Shown here: piece after piece, positions 6,225 to 13,204 of the stretch
Position numbering within the stretch: the first letter of the stretch is position 1
Layout of the letters: every line of letters starts with the position of its first letter
Assembly (NCBI GenBank): GCA_003162495.1
Contig: PMOF01000029.1
Location: 1 to 13,204, forward strand
From: Acidobacteriaceae bacterium
GTDB lineage: Bacteria; Acidobacteriota; Terriglobia; Terriglobales; Acidobacteriaceae
Length of the DNA: 13,204 nt
Direction: 5' to 3'
Made by a program: the position numbers and the translations under genes
Notes under the pieces: generated by a model
Seen by the model: the letters and a program-made list of their open reading frames with translations, nothing else
What the model was told of the DNA's origin: nothing
The model's database searches: none

Positions 6225-6989
6225 ATGAGCAAAACCCAGGTAAACAATCTTCAAGGCAAAGTGGCGCTGGTCACCGGCGCATCCAAGGGCATTGGCGCCG
6301 CCATCGCCCGAGAGCTCGCCGCGCGCGGAGCAGCCGTAGCCGTCAACTACTCAGGCAGCAAAGTCGCGGCCGAAAAAATCGTAGCCGAAATCAAGGCCGG
6401 CGGCGGCAAAGCCATCGCCGTCCAGGCCAACCTTGCTGATCCCGATTCCATCGGTCCGCTGGTCGAGAAAACCGCCAACGAATTCGGCCCCATTACCACC
6501 CTCATCAACAACGCGGGCATCTACGACTTCGGTCCAATTGAAGCCGTCACCCCCGAGCACTTCCACAAGCAGTTCAACGTCAATGTGCTCGGTCTGCTCC
6601 TCACCACGCAGGCGGCCCTGCGCCACTTCGATCCCAAGGGCGGTAGCATCGTCAACATCGGTTCCATCGTCGCCAGCGGCTTGGCCACCGCCTCCGTTTA
6701 CAGCGCAACAAAGGGCGCGGTTGATTCCATCACCGGCGCGCTCGCGCAGGAACTCGGCCCCCGGCAGATTCGCGTCAACTCGCTCAATCCCGGCATGGTC
6801 GAAACCGAAGGCGTCCACGCCGCGGGCTTCATCGGCAGCGACTTCCAGAAGCAAACTGAGAAGGAAACCCCGCTCGGCCGCATCGGTCAGCCGGATGACA
6901 TCGCCACAGTTGCAGCCTTCCTGGCCTCGGACGATTCGGCCTGGCTCACCGGACAAACCATCCAGGCCTCCGGCGGCGCGCGCCTCTAA
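6225..6989 (+). CDS. Short-chain dehydrogenase/reductase (classical SDR, FabG-like)
   Basis: Seen: 254 residues, complete classical SDR. The cofactor loop TGASKGIG is at 17-24, NNAG at 95-98, N120, then catalytic S147, Y159 and K163 (YSATK). NPGMVETEG follows in the substrate loop and the C-terminal QASGGARL matches the family end. The basic-side context (NYSGSK after strand 2) suggests NADP(H), but this is not certain. Known: NAD(P)-dependent oxidoreductases acting on alcohols, ketones or 3-oxoacyl groups, usually tetrameric and cytosolic. This subtype (FabG-like next to an ArsR regulator) has no fixed substrate. Start: GGAG at 6214-6217 sits 7 bases before the ATG. The candidate ArsR operator lies immediately upstream, so it is probably regulated by the preceding gene. 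It is not likely to be the housekeeping fabG, as no fatty-acid genes are nearby. Confidence 0.93.
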   Translation: MSKTQVNNLQGKVALVTGASKGIGAAIARELAARGAAVAVNYSGSKVAAEKIVAEIKAGGGKAIAVQANLADPDSIGPLVEKTANEFGPITTLINNAGIYDFGPIEAVTPEHFHKQFNVNVLGLLLTTQAALRHFDPKGGSIVNIGSIVASGLATASVYSATKGAVDSITGALAQELGPRQIRVNSLNPGMVETEGVHAAGFIGSDFQKQTEKETPLGRIGQPDDIATVAAFLASDDSAWLTGQTIQASGGARL

Positions 6990-7002
6990 CCTCGCTCCAG
7001 AC

Positions 7003-7031
7003 CGGGCCGACTCTTCATTTTCAGCGGCCCG
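7003..7031. terminator. Weak hairpin between convergent SDR and ada genes
   Basis: CGGGCCG (7003-7009) and CGGCCCG (7025-7031) form a perfect 7-bp stem with a 15-base loop that is T-rich on the plus strand. It lies 13 bases after the SDR stop and overlaps the last codons of ada. There is no trailing T-run. It may end the SDR transcript; the long loop makes this doubtful. Confidence 0.3.
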
Positions 7032-8097
7032 ATCGCGCCCCTTCCGCCTCCAGCAGTTGCTTTTTCCGCTCCACGCCCCAGCGATACCCGGTCAGCGCGC
7101 CGCTCGCGCTGACCACCCTATGGCACGGCACCAACAGCGCTACCCTATTGGTGGCGCAAGCCCGGGCCACGGCGCGCGTAGCTTTAGGCTCACCTAACTC
7201 CCGTGCTAACTCACTATAACTCCGCGTCTCCCCGCGCGGAATCGCCCGCAGCGCCTGCCACACCCGTAACTGAAACGCCGTTCCGCGCAGGTCCAGCGCC
7301 AACTCCGTGGCTGCCGTCTTCCCGGCCACCATCCCTACCGCCGCATCCACCAGGCGCGACAGCCCCACATCGCGCCGCAACTCGGCCAAAGGAAACTCCG
7401 CGCGCAAACTAGCTGCCGCCTCGGCCGCCGTTCCCCCCAAAGCCAGCCAGCACAGCCCGCGCTGAGTCGCCCCCACTACGAGCCACCCGAACGCCGTCCG
7501 CGCCGTCGTATAGCCGATCCGTTCGCCGCGCCCGCCCTGCGCAAACCTGGCCGGCGTCATACCCAATTGCGCACTCTCATACGCCCGGCTCGACGACCCG
7601 AACCCGGCCTCGTAGATTGCCTCTGTTACGTTGGCTCCCTGCTTCAACGCGTTGCGCAGCGATCCCGCCCGCAGCGCCCGCTGATATTGCAGCGGGCTCA
7701 CTCCGAGCCCCTGTTTGAACAGCCGCTGCACCGTAAAGGGACTCAACCCTGCCACCCGCCCCAACTCCGCGAGTGGCACCGCGCGATCCAGATGCGCCTC
7801 TAAATGAGCACGAACTTTTTCCAACCGGCTGCTCTCTGCAGCGGTCGGGTTGCAGCGTTTGCAGGCGCGAAACCCGGCCGCACGCGCCGCTTCCGCGGAG
7901 TCAAAAAACCGCACATTGCTCCGCAGCGGCCGTTTGCTCGTGCACCTAGGTCGGCAGAAAACCCCCGTCGTCGTCACCGCATAGAAAAACACCGCCGCCG
8001 CGTCCCGGCTCAGAATCTGCCGCCAGGCGATCTCGGAATCAAGTGCCGGCATCAGTCCAGTCTCGCTCGTAAGTGTCAACTGAGATGTAGTATTCAT
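7021..8097 (-). CDS. ada: Bifunctional Ada: DNA methyltransferase and AraC-type transcription activator
   Basis: Repairs methylphosphotriesters and O6-methylguanine by irreversible self-methylation, and in the methylated form activates its own regulon. Seen: 358 residues in three parts. The N-terminal zinc domain has C48, C52, C79 and C82 (GVFCRPRC, ACKRCNP). The AraC helix-turn-helix region follows at about 95-190 (LAELGRVAGLSPFTVQRLFKQGLGVSPLQYQ). The C-terminal methyltransferase carries the acceptor C325 in VPCHRVV, then SGALTGYRWG. All key cysteines are present, so both repair activities look intact. Start is uncertain: ATG at 8097 or 8106, or TTG at 8139; none has a good ribosome site. 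It lies 89 bases downstream of kdsB on the same strand and may be read through from it. I saw no clear Ada box upstream. Confidence 0.95.
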   Translation of the reverse strand: MNTTSQLTLTSETGLMPALDSEIAWRQILSRDAAAVFFYAVTTTGVFCRPRCTSKRPLRSNVRFFDSAEAARAAGFRACKRCNPTAAESSRLEKVRAHLEAHLDRAVPLAELGRVAGLSPFTVQRLFKQGLGVSPLQYQRALRAGSLRNALKQGANVTEAIYEAGFGSSSRAYESAQLGMTPARFAQGGRGERIGYTTARTAFGWLVVGATQRGLCWLALGGTAAEAAASLRAEFPLAELRRDVGLSRLVDAAVGMVAGKTAATELALDLRGTAFQLRVWQALRAIPRGETRSYSELARELGEPKATRAVARACATNRVALLVPCHRVVSASGALTGYRWGVERKKQLLEAEGARSGR

Positions 8098-8186
8098 GAA
8101 AACCATCGTCGCCCATTGGTGTCGGGGCACGCTATCCAATTCTTGCGCGTAATTCCGATTTCTGATCGAACCACGATGCCGATCGA

Positions 8187-8939
8187 CTACGGAAGCGATT
8201 TCCCGCGCAGAATCGCCTCTGCCCTCGCCAGATCCTCTTCCGTATCCACGCCAATCGTGTCCCGTGGCGCAGCCGCCACATAAATATCGATTCCGTTATC
8301 CAGCATGCGCAATTGTTCCAGCCGCTCTACCCGCTCCAACCATGAAGGCTCCAGCGCCGCAAAGCGCTCCAGCGCCACCTTCCGATACGCATAGATTCCC
8401 AGATGCTTGCGGTACCCGGTAAAGCCTGCCCCGTCGCTCACGTGATCCCGATCGAACGGAATTGTGGCCCGCGAAAAATAAAGCGCGCGCCCATCCAGAG
8501 CCGTCACCACTTTCACCGCGTTGGGGTCGGCTATTTCCTTGTTCGGACAGCGCACCGCCAGCGTAGCCACCTCGACCTCAGGCCGTTCAAACAGCGCAAG
8601 CAGCGGCGGAAAAAACTCCGGCGTCAGTGTCGGCTCGTCGCCTTGGATATTGACGTAAATGTCCGCGTCGATCGTCCGCGCCACCTCCCGCACCCTGTCC
8701 GACCCGCTAGCGCAGTCCGCCGAAGTCATTGCCACCGGAATGCCGCACTGACGGCAAATCGAGGCCACCTCCTCTGAGTCCGCGGCCACCACCACGGGGT
8801 CCATAAGCCCGCTGCCAGCCGCCGCGCGCCATACCCACTCCACCATCGGCCGCCCGGCAATCGGGCGCAGCACCTTGCGGCTCAGCCGCGTCGAATTCAG
8901 CCGCGCAGGGATCACCCCGGCAATGCGCAACATACTCAT
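8187..8939 (-). CDS. kdsB: 3-deoxy-manno-octulosonate cytidylyltransferase (CMP-Kdo synthetase)
   Basis: Cytosolic, Mg-dependent; couples Kdo to CTP giving CMP-Kdo for lipid A inner-core assembly, so the host makes lipopolysaccharide. Seen: 250 residues. IPARLNSTRLSRKVL is the nucleotide loop (10-24). SGSDRVREV is at 78-86, YVNIQGDEP at 95-103 with D101, and NAVKVV at 140-145. YFSRATIPFDRD is at 154-165, then YRKHLGIYAYR, LEQLRMLDNG and the C-terminal VDTEEDL. Length matches the family. Odd: the position before ASGSDR is C76, where many relatives have His (HxSGTDR); this may be a lineage variant. Start: the ATG at 8939 or the ATG two codons later; neither has a good ribosome site. It is upstream of ada and divergent from the tRNA gene. 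Confidence 0.95.
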   Translation of the reverse strand: MSMLRIAGVIPARLNSTRLSRKVLRPIAGRPMVEWVWRAAAGSGLMDPVVVAADSEEVASICRQCGIPVAMTSADCASGSDRVREVARTIDADIYVNIQGDEPTLTPEFFPPLLALFERPEVEVATLAVRCPNKEIADPNAVKVVTALDGRALYFSRATIPFDRDHVSDGAGFTGYRKHLGIYAYRKVALERFAALEPSWLERVERLEQLRMLDNGIDIYVAAAPRDTIGVDTEEDLARAEAILRGKSLP

Positions 8940-9015
8940 GCAGCCGAGTTTACAGCAGCCGAAGAAGAATGACGCATCGTGTCCAGTGCCCCACCTCTAC
9001 CGCGCCCGGCAGGGT

Positions 9016-9044
9016 TTGACCTCCAATCCACCCGCCCGTATCAT
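9016..9044 (+). promoter_or_regulatory. Sigma-70 promoter of the tRNA-Met gene
   Basis: TTGACC (9016-9021) and TATCAT (9039-9044) are separated by exactly 17 bases, each matching 5 of 6 consensus positions. Transcription would start near 9051, giving a leader of about 29 bases before the tRNA at 9080. It is the best promoter visible in the window. Confidence 0.72.
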
Positions 9045-9079
9045 CTAAGCTGGTGCTGCCTCACCGGTTGCGCCCTCCC

Positions 9080-9156
9080 GGCGGAGTAGCTCAGATGGTT
9101 AGAGCGACGGATTCATAACCCGTAGGTCGGCAGTTCGATCCTGCCCTCCGCCACCA
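9080..9156 (+). tRNA. tRNA-Met (anticodon CAT), elongator type, CCA encoded
   Basis: Full cloverleaf. The acceptor stem is GGCGGAG/CTCCGCC (9080-9086, 9146-9152). The D arm is GCTC...GAGC. The anticodon loop TTCATAA has CAT at 9114-9116, the variable loop is AGGTC, and the T arm is GGCAG-TTCGATC-CTGCC. The terminal ACCA at 9153-9156 is encoded. The paired G1-C72 end and lack of the GGG/CCC anticodon-stem run argue against an initiator tRNA. The A-C opposition at the bottom of the anticodon stem (9111/9119) is the only irregularity. A tRNA-Ile with lysidine-modified CAT is the alternative but the body fits methionine better. Confidence 0.93.
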
Positions 9157-9534
9157 ATCAATTCAAAAACATACACTGGAATTGGGATCTACAAAATGCC
9201 GCTTGGTTGCGCGGGTTGCAGATGGAAGCGACTCCAAAAGCAAGGATGCATTGCTCCGCATCGATGAATACCCCGCTCCTGTTGGCCATTCTGCGTTCTA
9301 AATAGGACAATTTTGCCTCGCCATTGATAAACAGAATCTAAATGAAAGAGGATCGGGTTATTTCCCTGCTGGTCAGCGAATACACGCGGTTACGGCGTCG
9401 CGACTACACTAAAGATAGCCATGAGTGCGTGATGTCGACCGCAAGGCCGCGCCGGCGATTTTGGCGCCCAAACCGGCCCTTTCTCCCTCGCAAGTAACGG
9501 ATAACGCGTCCAAAACTCTCGGAGAAGTTAAAGA
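9157..9534. other. 378-base stretch without a convincing gene
   Basis: Between the tRNA and the TreS-Mak gene I see no supported coding region. A 51-codon plus-strand frame (9342-9497) has no ribosome site, and a 63-codon minus frame (9409-9600) overlaps the TreS start. A CAATTC/GAATTG inverted repeat (9159-9164, 9179-9184) just after the tRNA may help end its transcript, but there is no T-run. The first two thirds are less GC-rich than the flanking genes. It presumably holds the promoter of the TreS-Mak gene; no clear -35/-10 pair was found. Confidence 0.4.
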
Positions 9535-12500
9535 GTGAAGAAGCTGGCAAGCGCAACCGATCCGCTGTGGTACAAAGACGCAATCATCTACGAGCTTCAC
9601 GTTCGCGCCTTCGCCGACTCCAACGGCGACGGCATCGGCGACTTCCCCGGTTTGCTCTCGCGGCTCGATTATCTCCAGGACCTGGGCATTACCTGCATCT
9701 GGCTCCTACCCTTTTTTCCCTCGCCTTTGCGCGACGACGGTTACGACATCGCCAATTACGTCGATGTCAATCCGTCATATGGCACCCTGAACGATTTCAA
9801 GACTTTCCTGGACGCTGCTCACCAGCGCAACATGCAGGTGATGATTGAGCTGGTGATCAATCACACCAGCGATCAACATCCCTGGTTCCAGGCCGCACGC
9901 ATCGCGCCGCCGGGCTCCCCGGCGCGCGAAATGTACGTCTGGTCCTCCACCGACCAGCTCTACAAGGACGCGCGCATCATCTTCACCGACACGGAAAAGT
10001 CCAACTGGACCTGGGACGAGGCGGCCAAAGCCTACTACTGGCATCGGTTCTTCGCGCACCAGCCCGATCTCAACTTCGATAACCCCGTGGTCATCGAAGA
10101 AGTTCTCAAGGCCATGCGTTTCTGGCTCGACATGGGCGTCGACGCGCTGCGCATGGATGCGATTCCTTACCTGGTCGAACGGGATGGCACCACCTGCGAA
10201 AATTTGCCGGAGACTCATACCGTTATCAAGGCCCTCCGCGCCACCATTGACGCCGAATACGCCAACCGGCTGGTGCTGGCCGAAGCCAACCAGTGGCCCG
10301 CCGACGTCCGTCCTTATTTTGGCGACGGCGATGAATGCCACATGGCCTTCCACTTCCCGCTGATGCCGCGCATCTACATGGCCCTTCGCCAGGAAGATCG
10401 CCTGCCGATTACCGACATCATGGCTCAGACGCCGCCCATTCCCGACAATTGCCAGTGGGGATTATTTCTCCGCAATCACGACGAGCTCACGCTGGAGATG
10501 GTCACCAGCGACGAGCGCGATTACATGTACTTCGCTTATTCTGCCGACCCCCGCATGCGCGTCAACGTCGGGATTCGCCGCCGTCTCGCGCCCCTGGTCG
10601 ATAACAATCGGCGCCGCATCGAGCTGTTGAACTCGCTCCTGCTCAGCTTCCCCGGTACGCCCATCCTCTACTACGGCGACGAGCTCGGTATGGGCGACAA
10701 CATCTACCTCGGCGACCGCAACGGCGTCCGCACCCCCATGCAGTGGAACTCCGACCGCAACGCCGGTTTCTCCAGGTGCGACCCTGCGCGGCTTTACTTT
10801 CCCGTGGTCATGGATCCCATCTACGGATACCAGGTGATCAACGTGGAAGCCCAGCTCAGCGACCAGTCCAGCCTGCTGCACTGGACCCGCAACATGATCG
10901 CCTTGCGCAAACTCTTCCAGGTCTTCGGCCGCGGAACCCTTCGGTTCTTGAATCCGGCCAACCGCAAAATCCTCGCCTACATCCGCGACCTCGATCGCGG
11001 CGACGGCTCCCGCGAGACGATTCTCTGCGTGGCCAATTTAAGCCGTTTCGCTCAGCCCGTTTCGCTCGACCTGACTGACTACAAGGGCCACGAGCCGGTC
11101 GAGATGCTAGGCTACGTTCCGTTCCCCCCCATCAATGAGACGCCCTACGCGATCACTCTCGCTCCCTATTCCTTTCTGTGGCTCGAACTGCAGCCCCCCG
11201 GCACCAAGCTGGAACCGCTGGCCGAGCCCCAAGTGGAATCCGCTGGAGACATTGCGGCAAACGAAGCCGCCGCGCTCGATCTGCTGACCGGAGGATGGTC
11301 CGGCCTGATCGCCGGCCACGGACTGGCCCTGATTGAAACCCTGCTTCCAGCCTGGCTGCCGCGCCAACGCTGGTTTGGAGCCAAAACGCGCAATATCCAA
11401 TCCGCGCGCGTGCTCGAATGGATAGAGCTGCCTGCCGCCAGCCCTGAAAGTCTAAATGCGGCAAACCACGCCGCCGACAGGATCATGGCTTCAGTCCTGT
11501 TGTTCGTTGAGATTGCCTATTCCGACGGCCCCTCCGACACCTATCAGATTCCGCTCGCCTTCAGCACCGCTGCAGACGCCGACGACCTGACTGCAAACAA
11601 CCCCTTGAAGATCCTCGCCACCCTTACAACTCCCAATGGCCCCCTGGTCCTCCACGACGCCACCACCTGCGAAGACTTCCGCCAGACACTGCTCACTCTC
11701 ATTCGGCGGAACGCCAGTCTAAGGCTCTCCAACGCGCGCATCACCGCTCTTGAGAGCGCTGCCTCCCAGGCTGCCGCGGCCGTTGGCCACACGGGCAAAG
11801 AATTCCCCGGCGTCGGCGAAGCAGCGCCAGCACGTCCTGCGCCCACCGGTCCACCCTCAATTGTGCCGGTGCACGATCAAAAAGAAGTTGGCGCCCCATC
11901 CGCCTCGCCGGCCGCCGGTCTTCCCGTCGCGCCGGTGCCCATCAGCGCTCAACCCGGCGAAGCGGCCGCAGCGCCGCGCACAGATGCCACCACTGCGCAT
12001 TCCCCGGGTGCTCAAAGGCTGCAGCCCCGCGAATCGCCGGCCGCCGGTGACTCTCCAGGCATAGATCGCCTGGAGGCGCTCGCGTCCGCCACGTTCGCCG
12101 CCACAGACCTACCCGAAAATCTGCCTGCGCGCGTAAGTTCCGCAGAGCAATCCAACACTTCAATCATGTATGGCCAACACTTCATCTTGAAGCTGTTCAG
12201 ACGTCTGCAATCAGGCGATAATCCCGACGTTGAAATCGGCCGCTTCCTTACCGATGTGGCCCACTTTTCTCATATTGCGCCCTTCCTGGGCGAGATTGCG
12301 GTGACTTCGGCCAGGGGCGAGAAAACGACGGTCGCCATGCTGCAGAGCCTGGTGGCCACTCAGGGCGATGGCTGGCAATGGTTTCTTGAGCAGCTCTCTG
12401 GCTTCTTCGCCTCCGTCGCCGTTTTGCCAGCGCCCCCCCACGCGCCCGCCCCCAGCTTCTTGAATGACCGCAAACCCCGCAACGAGGCCCTTGAATACGC

Positions 12501-13204
12501 CCGTACCTCGCTCGAAGCCGCCGCTCTGCTCGGCCGCCGCACCGCCCAAATGCACCTCGCACTGGCCACGCCCACCGGTGATCCTGCGTTCGCCGCCGAG
12601 ACTTTCACCTCCGAAGACCTCACCCGCGACGCGCGCCAAATCGACGCCCAGATCACCTCGACCCTGGAGGCTTTGAAATTAAAACTATCCACCCTTAAGG
12701 ACCTCACAGCAGACGCCGCCGCCCTGCTCCTTTCGCGGCGCATCGACCTATTTGCCCGCGCCAACGCAATTACAGCGTCAACGGCCGCGGGACAGCGCAT
12801 CCGCATTCACGGCGACTTCCACCTGGGCCAGACCCTGAGGACGAGAGGGACCTCACTCAAACCAGAAGAAGGCCCGCGGGTCGAGCCAGGCGACTTCGTC
12901 CTGATTGATTTTGAGGGTGAACCGGCCAGGCACCTCGCCGAAAGGCGCCAGAAGCAATCACCTCTGAAAGATGTGGCCGGAATGATCCGCTCGCTCTCTT
13001 ACGCCGCGCACACCGGGCTCGATCGATTCCTCGCTGAAAATCGCGAACGCACACGCACCGCCGATTCCGATAGCCTGACCCTCTGGGCCATTTTCTGGCA
13101 GAACACAGCCTCCTCCGAGTTCCTCCGCGCCTACCGTGAGACCATCGCTGCCAACCCCGCGCTGTTGCCGTCGGCCCAGCAGTCTCAGGCGTTGCTTGGC
13201 GCCT
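9535..13204 (+). CDS. treS: Trehalose synthase-maltokinase fusion (TreS-Mak), 3' end beyond the window
   Basis: Seen: an uninterrupted frame of 1223 codons from a GTG (9535; GGAG at 9521-9524) to the window edge. The GH13 half (about 1-550) has WYKDAIIYELHVRAF at the N-terminus, nucleophile D208 (DALRMDA), acid/base E250 (LVLAEANQWP) and D316 (RNHDELTLEM), the TreS pattern for trehalose-maltose isomerisation. The kinase half begins with WLPRQRWFGAK (607-617). It continues with EQSNTS...ILKLFRR including K886, the catalytic loop IHGDFHLGQ with D1094, and LIDFEGEP with D1125. This half phosphorylates maltose to maltose-1-phosphate, the GlgE donor. Odd: a Pro/Ala/Gly/Ser-rich segment at about 757-845 lies before the conserved kinase core and makes the protein longer than usual fusions of about 1100 residues. 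Perhaps 15-40 residues are missing at the end. Probably cytosolic. Confidence 0.95.
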   Translation, partial: MKKLASATDPLWYKDAIIYELHVRAFADSNGDGIGDFPGLLSRLDYLQDLGITCIWLLPFFPSPLRDDGYDIANYVDVNPSYGTLNDFKTFLDAAHQRNMQVMIELVINHTSDQHPWFQAARIAPPGSPAREMYVWSSTDQLYKDARIIFTDTEKSNWTWDEAAKAYYWHRFFAHQPDLNFDNPVVIEEVLKAMRFWLDMGVDALRMDAIPYLVERDGTTCENLPETHTVIKALRATIDAEYANRLVLAEANQWPADVRPYFGDGDECHMAFHFPLMPRIYMALRQEDRLPITDIMAQTPPIPDNCQWGLFLRNHDELTLEMVTSDERDYMYFAYSADPRMRVNVGIRRRLAPLVDNNRRRIELLNSLLLSFPGTPILYYGDELGMGDNIYLGDRNGVRTPMQWNSDRNAGFSRCDPARLYFPVVMDPIYGYQVINVEAQLSDQSSLLHWTRNMIALRKLFQVFGRGTLRFLNPANRKILAYIRDLDRGDGSRETILCVANLSRFAQPVSLDLTDYKGHEPVEMLGYVPFPPINETPYAITLAPYSFLWLELQPPGTKLEPLAEPQVESAGDIAANEAAALDLLTGGWSGLIAGHGLALIETLLPAWLPRQRWFGAKTRNIQSARVLEWIELPAASPESLNAANHAADRIMASVLLFVEIAYSDGPSDTYQIPLAFSTAADADDLTANNPLKILATLTTPNGPLVLHDATTCEDFRQTLLTLIRRNASLRLSNARITALESAASQAAAAVGHTGKEFPGVGEAAPARPAPTGPPSIVPVHDQKEVGAPSASPAAGLPVAPVPISAQPGEAAAAPRTDATTAHSPGAQRLQPRESPAAGDSPGIDRLEALASATFAATDLPENLPARVSSAEQSNTSIMYGQHFILKLFRRLQSGDNPDVEIGRFLTDVAHFSHIAPFLGEIAVTSARGEKTTVAMLQSLVATQGDGWQWFLEQLSGFFASVAVLPAPPHAPAPSFLNDRKPRNEALEYARTSLEAAALLGRRTAQMHLALATPTGDPAFAAETFTSEDLTRDARQIDAQITSTLEALKLKLSTLKDLTADAAALLLSRRIDLFARANAITASTAAGQRIRIHGDFHLGQTLRTRGTSLKPEEGPRVEPGDFVLIDFEGEPARHLAERRQKQSPLKDVAGMIRSLSYAAHTGLDRFLAENRERTRTADSDSLTLWAIFWQNTASSEFLRAYRETIAANPALLPSAQQSQALLGA
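11805..12063 (+). repeat. Low-complexity Pro/Ala linker coding segment with an exact 15-bp direct repeat
   Basis: This part of the TreS-Mak gene encodes residues of about 758-843, dominated by Pro, Ala, Gly and Ser with no predicted fold. The 15-mer TCGCCGGCCGCCGGT occurs at 11905-11919 and again at 12034-12048, exactly 129 bases (43 codons) apart. It is in frame, encoding SPAAG both times. The segment may have grown by slippage or local duplication. Confidence 0.6.

Noticed and set aside
9080..9156. tRNA-Met as an integration (att) site
   Set aside because: No second copy of the tRNA 3' end and no integrase or mobile gene occurs in the window.
9080..9156. Initiator tRNA
   Set aside because: The acceptor end has a normal G1-C72 pair and the anticodon stem lacks the three consecutive G-C pairs of initiators.
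9342..9497. 51-codon ORF (MKEDRVISLL...) between the tRNA and TreS-Mak
   Set aside because: No ribosome site and an Arg-rich tail of low information; I cannot support it as a gene, although a small protein is not excluded.
9409..9600. 63-codon minus-strand frame over the TreS start
   Set aside because: It overlaps the conserved TreS N-terminus and has no recognisable motif or ribosome site.

Overview
The window reads as ordinary chromosome of a GC-rich member of the Acidobacteriota, most likely class Terriglobia. This rests on three things: a PadR regulator paired with a HAAS-type membrane protein, a TreS-maltokinase fusion, and the general style of the proteins. The assignment is an inference from protein resemblance; there is no rRNA to confirm it. 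I see no insertion sequence, phage gene, CRISPR array or defence island.

Layout. Positions 1-212 (minus) hold the N-terminal third of an alpha/beta hydrolase of the non-haem chloroperoxidase type. Positions 367-1453 (minus) hold a PadR regulator gene overlapping a HAAS-domain membrane protein gene. Divergent from it, 1648-4113 (plus) is a compact three-gene unit: a purine permease (NCS2/AzgA type), a 104-residue membrane protein, and a secreted glutaminyl-peptide cyclotransferase. This unit converges on sahH (adenosylhomocysteinase, 4224-5654, minus), with a perfect hairpin between them. Divergent from sahH is an ArsR-family regulator with three clustered cysteines (5752-6111), then a short-chain dehydrogenase (6225-6989). 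A textbook ArsR-like inverted repeat lies directly in front of the dehydrogenase.

Next come ada (DNA alkylation repair and its own regulator) and kdsB (activation of Kdo for lipopolysaccharide, so a Gram-negative envelope), both on the minus strand. An elongator-type tRNA-Met with a clear sigma-70 promoter follows. After a 378-base stretch without a convincing gene, a long frame opened by GTG at 9535 runs off the right edge. It encodes trehalose synthase fused to maltokinase (trehalose to maltose to maltose-1-phosphate, feeding GlgE-type glucan synthesis). It carries an unusual Pro/Ala-rich segment inside the kinase half.

Functionally the window is a mix of housekeeping (SAH recycling, Kdo activation, alkylation repair, purine uptake, trehalose/glycogen metabolism) and small local regulatory circuits (PadR-HAAS, ArsR-SDR). 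I did not find a clearly new biological system. The most notable items are the ArsR-operator-SDR circuit beside sahH, the disordered insert in TreS-Mak, the paired inverted repeats in the PadR/permease divergent region, and the hairpin-bearing intergenic block before sahH.
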